Below are positions 26,139-34,753 of a stretch of 64,000 nucleotides of DNA, piece by piece. Position numbers and translations under genes: made by a program. Positions within the stretch are counted from its first letter, which is position 1. Each line of letters starts with the position of its first letter. Origin of the DNA: an uncultured bacterium (GTDB lineage Bacteria; Cyanobacteriota; Vampirovibrionia; Gastranaerophilales; Gastranaerophilaceae); assembly GCA_950022495.1 (NCBI GenBank), contig CATLLJ010000002.1, positions 124,001 to 188,000 on the forward strand. Direction: 5' to 3'. The notes under the pieces are model-generated. The model saw only the letters and a list, made by a program, of their open reading frames with translations, did no database searches and had not been told where the DNA came from.

Positions 26139-26993
26139 TTAGTCTAATTTATCCAAAATAAATTTGCCGATTTTTCCTTCTCGAAAATCTCTTAAAATAT
26201 AAACAGAAGTTCTTTCTCTGTCAGTGCTTCCGCCTGTTAATAACCAATTTCTTTCCAGAGAAATATTATCAACGTTTAATTCTTTATCTTCAGGCAGTTT
26301 GTAATATTCACGAAAAGCTTTTTCCTGATTTTCATCAAGCATACTTAAAAGTTCTTCCGCCACGATTTCATTAGAATATGCATTTTCAGAAACAGAATTA
26401 ACAAACGCTAATTTCTTTGCCCTTTCCTGATCTTCTTGCTTCATAGGGATAATCCCCGGAGTATCTAAGAGTTCCAATTGCGGATTAATTCTAACCCACT
26501 GCTGCTGGCGAGTAACACCGGCTTTTGCACCAATTTTTGTTTTTGAAGAACGTGTTAATTTATTTATAATACTGGATTTACCGACATTAGGCATTCCAAC
26601 AACCATAATACGTGCAGGACGTCTTAGCAAACCTTTTGCCATAATAGCTTGAATACGTGGTTCTGACAGTTCAACCGCCTTCTTAATTATAGTATTCAAA
26701 TCCTTTGAATGCTTAGCGTCTGTCGGAATTACCTCTGTTGCATTTTTTTCTTTTAAATAGTCAATGAATTTTTTCAATTCATTTCTATCAACCAAATCAG
26801 ATTTATTAAGCAACAAAAATCTGGGCTTTCCGTTTAGGAGCCCAGATATATTGTCATAACTGCTTGATATAGGTAATCTCGCATCTAAAACTTCAATCAC
26901 GGCATCCACTAAAGAAAGCTGTTCTTTAAGCTTTTTCTCTGCTTTTGCAATATGTCCCGGATACCAGTGAATATGAGTCTTATCTTTTTTCAA
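26139..26993 (-). CDS. ylqF: Ribosome biogenesis GTPase YlqF/RbgA
   Basis: 284 residues; circularly permuted GTPase that helps late 50S subunit assembly. G-motifs appear in permuted order: G4 LLNKSDLVD (~62), G5-like PTDAKHS, G1 VVGMPNVGKSSIINKL (~133) and G3 LLDTPGI (~176). N-terminal HWYPGHIAKAEKKL is the family signature. Starts inside the 3' end of rplS (14-nt overlap), a common pairing of L19 with this GTPase. Confidence 0.94.
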   Translation of the reverse strand: MKKDKTHIHWYPGHIAKAEKKLKEQLSLVDAVIEVLDARLPISSSYDNISGLLNGKPRFLLLNKSDLVDRNELKKFIDYLKEKNATEVIPTDAKHSKDLNTIIKKAVELSEPRIQAIMAKGLLRRPARIMVVGMPNVGKSSIINKLTRSSKTKIGAKAGVTRQQQWVRINPQLELLDTPGIIPMKQEDQERAKKLAFVNSVSENAYSNEIVAEELLSMLDENQEKAFREYYKLPEDKELNVDNISLERNWLLTGGSTDRERTSVYILRDFREGKIGKFILDKLD

Positions 26994-27336
26994 TTTTTTC
27001 CTTAATACGAGTTGCTTTACCTGAACGTTCTCTTAAGTAGTACAATTTAGCACGTTTAACGTCACCGCGTCTTAGAACATTGATTTTATCAATTCTTGGA
27101 GAGTTGATTAAGAATACACGTTCTACACCAACACCCTGGAATACTTTTCTAACAGTGATGGTTTTGTTAAGACCTGAACCGTGTAATTTAATAATTGTAC
27201 CTTCAAAAGCCTGAATTCTTTCTTTGTTTCCTTCAACGATTTTTACGAAAACTTTTACTGTATCACCAGCATTAAGTTCAGGAAGATCCTTACCTAAATA
27301 GCTTTTTTCTAATTCATCAATAATTGGATTATTCAT
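26980..27336 (-). CDS. rplS: 50S ribosomal protein L19
   Basis: 118 residues. Signature segments are LNAGDTVKVFVKIVEGNKER, QAFEGTIIKLHGSG, TVRKVFQGVGVERVF and RAKLYYLRERSGKATRIKEK. Located at the 30S/50S interface. Shine-Dalgarno AAAGGAAAGC precedes the ATG. Cotranscribed with ylqF. Confidence 0.97.
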   Translation of the reverse strand: MNNPIIDELEKSYLGKDLPELNAGDTVKVFVKIVEGNKERIQAFEGTIIKLHGSGLNKTITVRKVFQGVGVERVFLINSPRIDKINVLRRGDVKRAKLYYLRERSGKATRIKEKIEKR

Positions 27337-27550
27337 CGCTTGCTTTCCTTTATATTTCTAAACTATTACTTATTATGTAATTCCTTTATCGACGTTAATG
27401 ACTTTTTCCACACAAAAATCCGCCGACGCACGTTCGTATCATGAATCGTATAATAAATATACTAAATTTGCAAGCAGTCAAACCAATGTTTGTTACTAAG
27501 TGTAACAGGATTTTTCCTTGTAAAATAAGTGTTTATCGAAAATTTTGCAA

Positions 27551-27585
27551 TAAAAATGCCGGTTGCACACATGGTACCGGCGTTA
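27551..27585 (-). terminator. Intrinsic terminator on the minus strand
   Basis: On the minus strand GCCGGT (27581-27576) pairs with ACCGGC (27563-27558), followed by ATTTTTA. It lies ~45 nt after the small ORF at 27631-27786 and supports that ORF being transcribed. The stretch 27337-27550 holds the rplS leader and no gene that I can see. Confidence 0.65.
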
Positions 27586-27630
27586 TTAATACTCTCTTTT
27601 CTTATCATTTGTAGAAGGTTATACTCTATT

Positions 27631-27786
27631 TTACTTAACTGCAGACAGGTTAGCTTTAATACCTGAATCTGAGTTAATTTCGCACGCATTAGCATAAGCT
27701 AATGAACGGCGTTTTTTAGCTCCTCTTAATATTAATTCAACACTTTCGCATCTGTTGCTTGAGGGTGTTGTTATCTTCTTTATCAT
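27631..27786 (-). CDS. Micro-protein, 51 aa, unknown
   Basis: Reads MIKKITTPSSNRCESVELIL, then RGAKKRRSLAYANACEINSD and ends LSAVK. It has two Cys, a basic middle and no membrane segment. Supported by GGAGTAAAG 5 nt before the ATG and by an intrinsic terminator downstream. The longer overlapping frame at 27462-27695 does not have these signals. No family recognised. Confidence 0.5.
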   Translation of the reverse strand: MIKKITTPSSNRCESVELILRGAKKRRSLAYANACEINSDSGIKANLSAVK

Positions 27787-27934
27787 TATTCTTTACTCCA
27801 TAGATTCTATCTGATTACAAATTATTTATCGGCAGTTTCAAATATAATCTTTAAAAATCCGGAGAGTTTGTTAACAAATATTAATATAAAAAATTTCAAT
27901 TCAATAACGTATACAAATAAAAACTGAATTAATA

Positions 27935-27940
27935 TAAAAT
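27935..27940 (+). promoter_or_regulatory. -10 box 6 nt before the start at 27947
   Basis: TAAAAT, 6-nt spacer of A, then ATG. No TG extension and no Shine-Dalgarno; same geometry as the other leaderless candidates. Confidence 0.35.
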
Positions 27941-27946
27941 AAAAAA

Positions 27947-28750
27947 ATGAATAAAATATTCAATGACTATTCAACTCTTGAAATTGATGCAAAATTATAT
28001 AGAGATATTTTAGCCAGAGAAGAACAGATTAAAAAAGGTTGCATAATCGGATTTTTAATTCTTGTTTTTATTTTCCGCGGTGCAATTGGATACTGGCTGA
28101 AATTCGGTATTGCAATCCCGAGCAGAAGAGCATCTTCACCCATAAACGTACAAAACTTTCCGGTTCAAATTGATTATACACCTGAAGAACAGCTAAAAAA
28201 AACATTCACCTATAAGTCATTAATTAACAACAACGAAATGGAAATTATTCCTCAAGCACACTACGAATTATCCGGCCGTGTGGTTGCATACAATCATGAT
28301 TTTATATTTATAAATAAATTTTTTGACAGTGCAGCATTATATGATCTAGGAGCAGCATGGGGTGAATTAGCAGATACGAAAATATTCAAAAAATACTTCA
28401 AAATATACAGCCAGAAAGTCGAAATGACGGGTTCCCGAAGGTTAAACTGGCAATGGAAATACAACACACCATATTCAGCAGATTATATTAATTCCCATCT
28501 TTCACATACCCATATAATTCCTGCCAATAGGAATGTTATGGCTGCAATGTTAAAACTAAAACTTTACGATACAGTGAAAGTTGAAGGAGACTTAGTTGAT
28601 ATGGTATACACTGATAAAAAAACATCCAGAAGATTTGAATATAGAACAAGTCTTACCCGAAACGATACCGATGCATCAAGTAGAGGAAACGGAGCCTGCG
28701 AAACATTATATGTAACCAAAGTTCAAATTGGTAACACTATTTATCAGTAG
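27947..28750 (+). CDS. Membrane-anchored hypothetical protein
   Basis: 267 residues. One hydrophobic segment near the N-terminus (CIIGFLILVFIFRGAIGYWL, residues ~32-51), followed by a ~210-residue domain expected outside the cytoplasm, with DYTPEEQLKKTFTYKSLINN, LSGRVVAYNHDF and YDLGAAWGELADTK. The middle part resembles small 'inner membrane protein' families of unknown function, but I do not recognise a domain. It converges with rnhB; 5 bp separate the stops. Confidence 0.6.
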   Translation: MNKIFNDYSTLEIDAKLYRDILAREEQIKKGCIIGFLILVFIFRGAIGYWLKFGIAIPSRRASSPINVQNFPVQIDYTPEEQLKKTFTYKSLINNNEMEIIPQAHYELSGRVVAYNHDFIFINKFFDSAALYDLGAAWGELADTKIFKKYFKIYSQKVEMTGSRRLNWQWKYNTPYSADYINSHLSHTHIIPANRNVMAAMLKLKLYDTVKVEGDLVDMVYTDKKTSRRFEYRTSLTRNDTDASSRGNGACETLYVTKVQIGNTIYQ

Positions 28751-28755
28751 TAAAA

Positions 28756-29388
28756 TTAAAACAAGCTTAGTTGTTTTTCAAAATGTTTTCTCAAAAATGA
28801 TGGTCTATGATATTTAGACAAACCATACTCATCAATTGCTTTTATATGCTCGGGAGTTAAGTAACCTGAATTTCTATTCCAGCCATATTGAGGAAATTGA
28901 GATGCAAGTTCATCCATATATCTATCTCTTGTAACCTTTGCTAAAATACTCGCAGCTGCAATTGATGCAGATTTTCCATCACCTTTAATAATAAATTTTT
29001 GAGGATAAGTATAATTTTTTATTAATTTATTGCCGTCAACAAGAGTGATAAACTCTTTCAAACCTGCTTCTTTTATAACATTTTCACAAGATAATTTCAT
29101 TGCTTTTAATGAAGCATTCAAAATATTGATTTTTTCAATTTCTTCAACATCAACGCAAACAACTGAATTTACTGAATTATTTAAAATAATATCGTACAAT
29201 TTTTCCCGTGCGACTTCTGACAACTTTTTTGAGTCATTCAGACGCTCTAAGTCTGTTATAAGGGAATTACTAAATTCAGGGAAATAAACGGCAGCAGCAA
29301 AAACTCCGCCAGCAGCAGGACCTCTTCCGGCTTCATCTGTACCTATAACATTTCCATAAGTTCTATCAAAATCAAATAATTCCTTCAT
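28756..29388 (-). CDS. rnhB: Ribonuclease HII
   Basis: Removes ribonucleotides from DNA:RNA hybrids. 210 residues. The catalytic DEAGRG motif is in VIGTDEAGRGPAAGGVFAA, followed by LNDSKKLSE, VDGNKLI (third Asp) and KVTRDRYM (fourth Asp); it ends with the hydrophobic tail KQLSLF. A TATAAT box lies 11 nt before the ATG and no clear Shine-Dalgarno is visible. Confidence 0.95.
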   Translation of the reverse strand: MKELFDFDRTYGNVIGTDEAGRGPAAGGVFAAAVYFPEFSNSLITDLERLNDSKKLSEVAREKLYDIILNNSVNSVVCVDVEEIEKINILNASLKAMKLSCENVIKEAGLKEFITLVDGNKLIKNYTYPQKFIIKGDGKSASIAAASILAKVTRDRYMDELASQFPQYGWNRNSGYLTPEHIKAIDEYGLSKYHRPSFLRKHFEKQLSLF

Positions 29389-29415
29389 AAAAATATTCTA
29401 TTATAAAAACATAAA

Positions 29416-29424
29416 TGATATAAT
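29416..29424 (+). promoter_or_regulatory. Extended -10 promoter 6 nt before the start at 29431
   Basis: TGA-TATAAT (perfect -10), 6-nt spacer TATTTT, then ATG. No Shine-Dalgarno can fit, so the mRNA would be leaderless. Confidence 0.6.
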
Positions 29425-29430
29425 TATTTT

Positions 29431-29886
29431 ATGAGTAAAATTTTAAAACCTGAAACTGAAGAACGACCAATTATGATTTTGTGCGGAATTATGACATTAT
29501 ATTTGCTGATTATAGGTTTTATTATTTATCTTTTTCTGTTACATAGATTAAACCTTTCAGTGGCAGTAATTTCCGGTACTATATTTACAGGCATTTATAT
29601 CCCGAGATTTTTAATTCTAAATAAACTAAGAAAAAAAGACGATGTAAAAATTATTGATGAATACTTAATGATAAATAACAATGGAATACACTTATCTGAA
29701 ATCGAAGATTATAGAGTAAAAGAACCCAAACCACAGGTAATATTTTTTATCAACAATAAAATGATAGTTTATCAGGAAGCAGAATTTCACCTCAAAACAC
29801 AAAACGGACAAATTAGTTTTAAAATTATTGGAACAGAAAAAATTAATTTATTAAAAGAATTTTTAGATAATATCATTCAGTCATGA
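29431..29886 (+). CDS. Hypothetical membrane protein with two transmembrane segments
   Basis: 151 residues. Two hydrophobic helices (PIMILCGIMTLYLLIIGFII and LNLSVAVISGTIFTGIYI) are followed by a soluble ~85-residue beta-rich domain (VKIIDEYLMINNNGIHLSEI, FFINNKMIVYQEAEFHL). The layout resembles small bacterial PH-domain-like membrane proteins, but I cannot confirm this. Followed 12 nt later by a micro-ORF. Confidence 0.6.
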   Translation: MSKILKPETEERPIMILCGIMTLYLLIIGFIIYLFLLHRLNLSVAVISGTIFTGIYIPRFLILNKLRKKDDVKIIDEYLMINNNGIHLSEIEDYRVKEPKPQVIFFINNKMIVYQEAEFHLKTQNGQISFKIIGTEKINLLKEFLDNIIQS

Positions 29887-29898
29887 TATATTTATTTT

Positions 29899-30054
29899 AT
29901 GGGACAGGACTACAAAAAACTTTTAAATAAAAAAAAGAAAAAATACTGCGATATAAAAACCATGGGTGTAAATATCGATAAAAACGAATATTACGAAATT
30001 ATTCTGTCAAATTCTGCAAACCCGGAAGGCGGAACAAAAGGCAGTAATAAATAA
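29899..30054 (+). CDS. Micro-protein, 51 aa, lysine-rich
   Basis: Starts MGQDYKKLLNKKKKKYCDIK and ends NPEGGTKGSNK. No membrane segment. It sits 12 nt after the membrane protein gene, with no evident Shine-Dalgarno, and ahead of a strong terminator, so it may be the last gene of that transcript. Low certainty that it is translated. Confidence 0.4.
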   Translation: MGQDYKKLLNKKKKKYCDIKTMGVNIDKNEYYEIILSNSANPEGGTKGSNK

Positions 30055-30077
30055 ACTGCGAATGTATGAACATAACT

Positions 30078-30112
30078 AAAAGCGGAAGTTCTGTTAGAAC
30101 TTCCGCTTTTTT
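30078..30112 (+). terminator. Intrinsic terminator
   Basis: AAAAGCGGAAGTTCT-GTT-AGAACTTCCGCTTTTTT; it may act in both directions, also for pyk. Confidence 0.88.
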
Positions 30113-30115
30113 ATC

Positions 30116-31549
30116 TTAAACAATTGTATGAATTTTTAAAAAGTTCGTAGATAAACCCGACATTAAATGAGGGATTGAACCCGTTAATATCGCATTATCA
30201 TCTTTTTCCATTTTCAACTCGTTTTTCAAAAAGTTATTGAGGTTAAGTATAGATTCTTTATCACATTTAACCTCTTCTTCCTCAATCAAAATTGAAGAAA
30301 CATTACTGTATAACTGCATAAATCTGCAAATTTTGAAATCAGAACAAAGTGCATAAATAGGAACCGACGGTCTGCACTCTGAAATTAATGCCGGAGTATA
30401 ACCGGTTGCGGTTAGGGCAATAATCCCTTTAACTTTAGGTAGAGTTTTTAAAATATCTGCAACTGATAATGCTATAGATAATGGAATTGCGTCATTATCA
30501 GTAAGAATTTTTGCAGGAAATTTATTTTTTCTGATAAATTGTGAATTATTAATATCTTCAGCGATTTTTTTCATTGTCATGACAGCTTCAACCGGATATT
30601 GTCCCATTGCGGTTTCGCCTGATAACATAACAGCATCCGCACCATCTATAATCGCATTAGCTACATCAGAAGTTTCTGCTCTTGTTGGAATTGGATTTTC
30701 AATCATACTTTCAAGCATTTGTGTTGCAACAATTACAGGTTTTCTGGCTAAATTAGCTTTCTTAATAATTGTTTTCTGTGCAATTGGCAGTGATTCAGTT
30801 TGAATTTCAATCCCCAAATCTCCCCTTGCAACCATAATTGCATCAGAATATTCAATAATATCGTCAATATTTTCTAATGCTTGAGGTTTTTCAACCTTTG
30901 AAATTATACGAATCCTTGCATTATTTTTATTCAAAATATGACGTAATTTAATGATATCTTCTTTTGTTCTTACAAAAGATAAACCAAGATAATCTATATC
31001 ATTTTTAACTGCGAATTCAATATACTTCAAATCTGTTTCAGTTAAAATATCAATACTACCGGTTCCTCCGGGGATATTTAAACCTTTACGCGGTTTTATT
31101 TCTCCGGAAGTTAAAGCTTTGGCATAAACAACATGATTTTCAGTTTTTTCTACTACAAGCTGAATTCTGCCATCATCAATCAGTATTTTTTCACCCTGCT
31201 TTATGTCACTTGCGATACCTTCGTAATCAACAGGAATTATTCCATTTTTATAATTTTCACTATGCTGAAACTTTAGAACCTCTCCAACTTGAACTTTAAT
31301 TGGTTCTTCTAATCTGCCAATACGAATTTTGGGCCCCTGTAAATCTAACAATACTGGAATAATTGCATTTTCTTCTTTTTCGATTTTTCTTATTTTATTT
31401 ATTGTCGCCTGATGTGTTTCCATAGTGTCATGCGAAGAATTTATTCTAAACATAGTAACACCGGCTTTGTATAGTTTTCTTATTATTTCTTCCGGAGTTG
31501 ATACCGGTCCTAAAGTAGACACAATCTTTGTTTCAGGGTAATCTGTCAT
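30116..31549 (-). CDS. pyk: Pyruvate kinase
   Basis: Last step of glycolysis, phosphoenolpyruvate + ADP to pyruvate + ATP. 477 residues from the chosen start. Motifs: KIVSTLGPVS at the N-terminus, RINSSHD, LDLQGPKIRIG, the active-site IISKVEKPQALENIDDII, MVARGDLGIE and KPVIVATQMLESM. The C-terminal domain is shorter and more divergent than in E. coli. Start at 31549 chosen because AAGGAGAAAATAT precedes MTDYPETK; an upstream in-frame ATG at 31573 precedes the Shine-Dalgarno. Confidence 0.95.
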   Translation of the reverse strand: MTDYPETKIVSTLGPVSTPEEIIRKLYKAGVTMFRINSSHDTMETHQATINKIRKIEKEENAIIPVLLDLQGPKIRIGRLEEPIKVQVGEVLKFQHSENYKNGIIPVDYEGIASDIKQGEKILIDDGRIQLVVEKTENHVVYAKALTSGEIKPRKGLNIPGGTGSIDILTETDLKYIEFAVKNDIDYLGLSFVRTKEDIIKLRHILNKNNARIRIISKVEKPQALENIDDIIEYSDAIMVARGDLGIEIQTESLPIAQKTIIKKANLARKPVIVATQMLESMIENPIPTRAETSDVANAIIDGADAVMLSGETAMGQYPVEAVMTMKKIAEDINNSQFIRKNKFPAKILTDNDAIPLSIALSVADILKTLPKVKGIIALTATGYTPALISECRPSVPIYALCSDFKICRFMQLYSNVSSILIEEEEVKCDKESILNLNNFLKNELKMEKDDNAILTGSIPHLMSGLSTNFLKIHTIV

Positions 31550-31662
31550 ATATTTTCTCCTTAATATATTCATGGGGTAAGCTATTTACATTTTCATATT
31601 ACTATAATATAATAAAAAAAAATAATGGTTTACTATCTTAATAGAGAAGTGAGGAAGTACAA

Positions 31663-32937
31663 ATGAAAAAATTATTAGCAGGATTATTGGTTTGCGGTAT
31701 GCTAACCATCAACACAATTCCAGCATTCGCTTTCAATGGCATCAATGATGTTACTGAAAACTATTGGGCACAAACTGAAATTTCAAGTGTAGTTAGTGAC
31801 TCTGTTATGTCTTTAACTGACGGAAACTTCAACCCTGAAAACAAAATCTCAAGAGTTGAATTCGTTGAAGCTTTATTAAAAGTTTTAGGTAATTCTGATT
31901 TAGAAATCAAATCAAATTACAAATTCTCAGATGTTAAAAAATCAAGTGCAGATTATGCTCCAATCGCAAGATCTCAACAATTAGGTCTTGTTTATGGTTA
32001 TCCGGATGGAACATTCAGACCGGCTGGTCATATCCTAAGAGATGAAGCTCAATCTGTAATCAGCCATATCACTATTGATGGTACAGTTGATAACAATATT
32101 GTATCAAAATACTCTGATGCAGCTAAAGTTCCTGGATGGGCTAAAAAAGTTTACGCTAAAACATTATCTTATGGTATTTACGTAAATCATCCAAATGAAA
32201 ACGAATTAAGACCAACTGAAGATTTAACAAGAGCTGAAGCTGCTGTATTATTATACAGATTAAGACAAAGATTAGACCTTGTTAAAGCTCAATACAAAAA
32301 CGTTGAAGAAACAGTTTTAGGAACAGAACACTTAAATGTTACTAAAAAAGCTCCTTGCAACGAAGTTACAATCACTAACTTAAGAAATATCATCAAAGAA
32401 GGCAACGTATTAGAAATTGAATTCAATGAAGCATTCAAATCTAAATTACACGCTGCTGGTGATTGCGTAACATTCACAAATTCAGAAGATATCGTAACTG
32501 AAGAAGGTACTGTATTATTCCCAGCAGGATCAATCTTCTACGGTTCAGTATTAGATATTAAAGATCCACAATGGTTCAACAAAAACGCTAGAGTATATGC
32601 TCAAATAAACAAAGTTGTTACTCCTTGCGGTAAAACAGTTGACTTAAATGCAAAACCATTCTACAAAGATTACGCTTTAAAAGAAGGTCCTTGGATGACA
32701 GCTGGTAAAGTTGCATTATACACTGTTGGCGGTGCTGCAGTTGGTATCGGTTCAGGTGTTGGTTTATCATTCATTCCTGACCCAACTAAAGTTGGTACCG
32801 GTATTGCTATCGGTGCTCCTGTAGGTTCTGCTGTTGGTTTAATCACTGGTTTAGTAACTCCAGGTTTGAACTACAGTGCTAAACAAGGTGAAGATGTTAG
32901 AGTTATCTTATTAGAAGATGCAAGCATCAATAAATAG
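31663..32937 (+). CDS. S-layer homology (SLH) domain exported protein
   Basis: 424 residues. Signal peptide MKKLLAGLLVCGMLTINTIP, cleaved after AFA. SLH repeats: FNGINDVTENYWAQTEISSV, YKFSDVKKSSADYAPIARSQ with GLVYGYPDGTFRPAGHILRD, then KYSDAAKVPGWAKKVYAKTL with RPTEDLTRAEAAVLLYRL. After ~100 residues of beta-rich sequence the C-terminus has a Gly-zipper hydrophobic region (GGAAVGIGSGVGLSFI, GAPVGSAVGLITGLV). SLH domains bind secondary cell-wall polymers or peptidoglycan, and in cyanobacteria sit on outer-membrane proteins. Likely abundant: strong Shine-Dalgarno GTGAGGAAG, codon choice biased to common codons. Confidence 0.88.
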   Translation: MKKLLAGLLVCGMLTINTIPAFAFNGINDVTENYWAQTEISSVVSDSVMSLTDGNFNPENKISRVEFVEALLKVLGNSDLEIKSNYKFSDVKKSSADYAPIARSQQLGLVYGYPDGTFRPAGHILRDEAQSVISHITIDGTVDNNIVSKYSDAAKVPGWAKKVYAKTLSYGIYVNHPNENELRPTEDLTRAEAAVLLYRLRQRLDLVKAQYKNVEETVLGTEHLNVTKKAPCNEVTITNLRNIIKEGNVLEIEFNEAFKSKLHAAGDCVTFTNSEDIVTEEGTVLFPAGSIFYGSVLDIKDPQWFNKNARVYAQINKVVTPCGKTVDLNAKPFYKDYALKEGPWMTAGKVALYTVGGAAVGIGSGVGLSFIPDPTKVGTGIAIGAPVGSAVGLITGLVTPGLNYSAKQGEDVRVILLEDASINK

Positions 32938-32959
32938 TCAACCTTTTTAGACAAACTTA

Positions 32960-32999
32960 AAAACTCAGATTTGAAAATTTTCAAATCTGAGTTTTTTAT
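32960..32999 (+). terminator. Intrinsic terminator of the SLH gene
   Basis: Long perfect hairpin AAACTCAGATTTGAAAA with its complement, then T6. Confidence 0.9.
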
Positions 33000-33134
33000 T
33001 GCAAAACATTATACAAATCTCCTAGACAAAAAGACTATATCAAATATGCCATTTGGACATAGTAATAGAATTTAAAACTTATACAATTAAAATGTAACCG
33101 ATAAATGTAACCGACTTAACGATAAGGAGATTGT

Positions 33135-33443
33135 ATGAAAAAATTTTTATCTGTATTAGCACTATTTGGATTTTTAACTATTCCTGCTCAAGGAGCTTTT
33201 GCATGGACTTATGATGGACTGGGAAGCTTAAATCCGTTTACCGGCTTTGGTATGCGTAGCAGAAACGGATACTGCTGTGAAAAAGTAGAAAAATGTAAAA
33301 AACCTAAACTTACAAAATGTGAAAAATTACATGGCGTAAAAATTAAAAGAGCTGAAGGTCAGCCATGCGGATGTGCTGCACCCGTTGAATATATTAAAGT
33401 AGTTCCTGCCAATAATTGTACCGACTGTCAGCGTGCATTCTAA
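33135..33443 (+). CDS. Small cysteine-rich exported protein
   Basis: 102 residues. Signal peptide MKKFLSVLALFGFLTIPAQG, cleavage near AFA-W. The mature protein has about ten Cys in ~80 residues (YCCEKVEKCKK, TKCEKLHG, QPCGCAAP, NNCTDCQ), suggesting disulfides or metal binding. No family recognised. Its leader has a tandem TGTAACCGA-type duplication (33092-33116), and AAGGAG precedes the ATG. Confidence 0.65.
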   Translation: MKKFLSVLALFGFLTIPAQGAFAWTYDGLGSLNPFTGFGMRSRNGYCCEKVEKCKKPKLTKCEKLHGVKIKRAEGQPCGCAAPVEYIKVVPANNCTDCQRAF

Positions 33444-33466
33444 AGGTTTTACTTCCTTTAGTAGTT

Positions 33467-33508
33467 AAACAAAGAGGCGGCTCTAATGAGCCGCCTCTTT
33501 GTTTAATA
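33467..33508 (+). terminator. Intrinsic terminator (possibly bidirectional)
   Basis: AAACAAAGAGGCGGCTC-TAAT-GAGCCGCCTCTTTGTTT, a 17-bp perfect stem between convergent genes. Confidence 0.88.
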
Positions 33509-33522
33509 TCCTCTTAATTTAT

Positions 33523-34359
33523 TTAATATTCAATATTTTTCAACGCATAGAAAATTTTATCAGTAATTTCCTGAATATATTCTTGACTTACAAGCCCATT
33601 AATAACAGCATCAGCTATCTGATAAGTTGGTCTAATATATTGTTGAGCAGTTCTATTAACATCAGCAAATTGTAAATCTGCAGCTGAACCTGATTTTCCA
33701 CGCTCAGCAGCACGTCTGTACCAGCGGTCCTTTATAACTTCTAAAGGTGTAAATACATAAACTTTAACGTCCATAATATCTCTAACACCTTCATTCAAAA
33801 CGTATAAACCTTCTGTTAAAATAATTTTAGCAGGTTTCTTTTCATCTCCGTTTGGATCAGATTCACAGGTCACAAAATTATAACGTGGGGATTTAATAGT
33901 TAATCCCTCTTTTAAAGATACTAAGTGACTCTTCATCAAATCTAAATCAATTACATCAGGTGTATCAAAGCTAAATCCTGTTTTAAAAAGAGCTTCATAA
34001 CTTCCTGCTTCTTTCAATTCTTTTGATGTATCTTTATAATAATCATCACATCTGATTACAGTATAAATACCTTCGGTCTTATTCTTTACACAAGCTTTAA
34101 TTGTATTATCAACAAATACGGTTTTACCGGAAGCACTTTCACCGGTTATACCAATAAGAAAAGTTTGTTTTTTTTCTTGAACAACTTTTCTAGCAATATT
34201 CATAATCAAATTATCCGAAATTTTTAAAAACAACGGTTGTTCTTGTTTTTTATCTTCTTCCAAAATTTTTTTCAAGGCATCGACAATATTAGAAATAATT
34301 TCCATATCTCGTCTGTTTGAATAATAATCATAACTTGTCAATTCGTAATCCTTTAACAT
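33523..34359 (-). CDS. Uridine kinase / phosphoribulokinase-family nucleoside kinase
   Basis: 278 residues. The P-loop is LIGITGESASGKTVFV at ~75-90. Downstream are RCDDYYKD (catalytic Asp/Tyr region), FDTPDVIDLDLMKSHL, SPRYNFVT and KIILTEGLYVLNEGV, as in uridine kinases. The N-terminal ~65 residues are extra relative to a standard Udk. Likely phosphorylates uridine/cytidine or a similar nucleoside, but phosphoribulokinase-like relatives cannot be excluded. Confidence 0.8.
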   Translation of the reverse strand: MLKDYELTSYDYYSNRRDMEIISNIVDALKKILEEDKKQEQPLFLKISDNLIMNIARKVVQEKKQTFLIGITGESASGKTVFVDNTIKACVKNKTEGIYTVIRCDDYYKDTSKELKEAGSYEALFKTGFSFDTPDVIDLDLMKSHLVSLKEGLTIKSPRYNFVTCESDPNGDEKKPAKIILTEGLYVLNEGVRDIMDVKVYVFTPLEVIKDRWYRRAAERGKSGSAADLQFADVNRTAQQYIRPTYQIADAVINGLVSQEYIQEITDKIFYALKNIEY

Positions 34360-34456
34360 TCATACATCCCCTTCACAAACATGTTATCATTCTACTGTAA
34401 AATTATTAAAAGCTCCATAAAAGATGAAATTTTGTAACAAAAAGTTTATGAAAAAT

Positions 34457-34483
34457 TAAAGTTTAAAAAAAATATGCCGAATA
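34457..34483 (+). promoter_or_regulatory. Sigma-28 (FliA-type) promoter
   Basis: TAAAGTTT (34457-34464), 11-nt spacer, GCCGAATA (34476-34483): optimal spacing for FliA. It lies 33 nt upstream of the micro-gene ATG at 34516. Confidence 0.78.
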
Positions 34484-34515
34484 CTATTTTGTTAAGAAAA
34501 TAAGGAGTATAATTT

Positions 34516-34689
34516 ATGTACAATGATGAAATTTTTGAAAGTGCTTTAAAGGAATCAAGAGAAGAAAGTTTTAAAGAATTGCAATGCGAAGTTAAAACAG
34601 TTGAACGTGTAATTGAAAGATTATTAACTCAACTATTAGAAAGTTCTTCATTTGTATCTGAAAGAGACTTTCACGTTTGTGCAATGTAA
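34516..34689 (+). CDS. Micro-protein, 57 aa, under a sigma-28 promoter
   Basis: Reads MYNDEIFESALKESREESFK, then ELQCEVKTVERVIERLLTQL and ends ERDFHVCAM. Predicted almost entirely helical and acidic, with two Cys. Strong support: sigma-28 promoter, AAGGAGTATAATTT-ATG ribosome-binding site, and a strong terminator right after the stop. The size and helical nature would suit a flagellar chaperone or an anti-sigma factor (FlgM-like), but no FlgM motif is recognisable, so the function is open. Confidence 0.7.
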   Translation: MYNDEIFESALKESREESFKELQCEVKTVERVIERLLTQLLESSSFVSERDFHVCAM

Positions 34690-34701
34690 AAGAATTCAGT
34701 G

Positions 34702-34736
34702 AAAAAGAGCACCCTCATTAGAGGGTGCTCTTTTTC
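34702..34736 (+). terminator. Intrinsic terminator (bidirectional)
   Basis: AAAAAGAGCACCCTC-ATTA-GAGGGTGCTCTTTTT, between the micro-gene and the facing gene at 34754. Confidence 0.9.
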
Positions 34737-34753
34737 TATTTAATTTATATTCA

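Noticed and set aside
27462-27695. 77-codon minus-strand ORF near rplS
   Set aside because: It overlaps a better-supported 51-codon frame and the terminator, and has no ribosome-binding site of its own.
33060-33116. ACCGATAA upstream of the Cys-rich gene as a sigma-28 -10
   Set aside because: The nearest TAAA box is 16 nt away from it (11-12 needed) and the first G is missing; the motif is part of a small tandem duplication.
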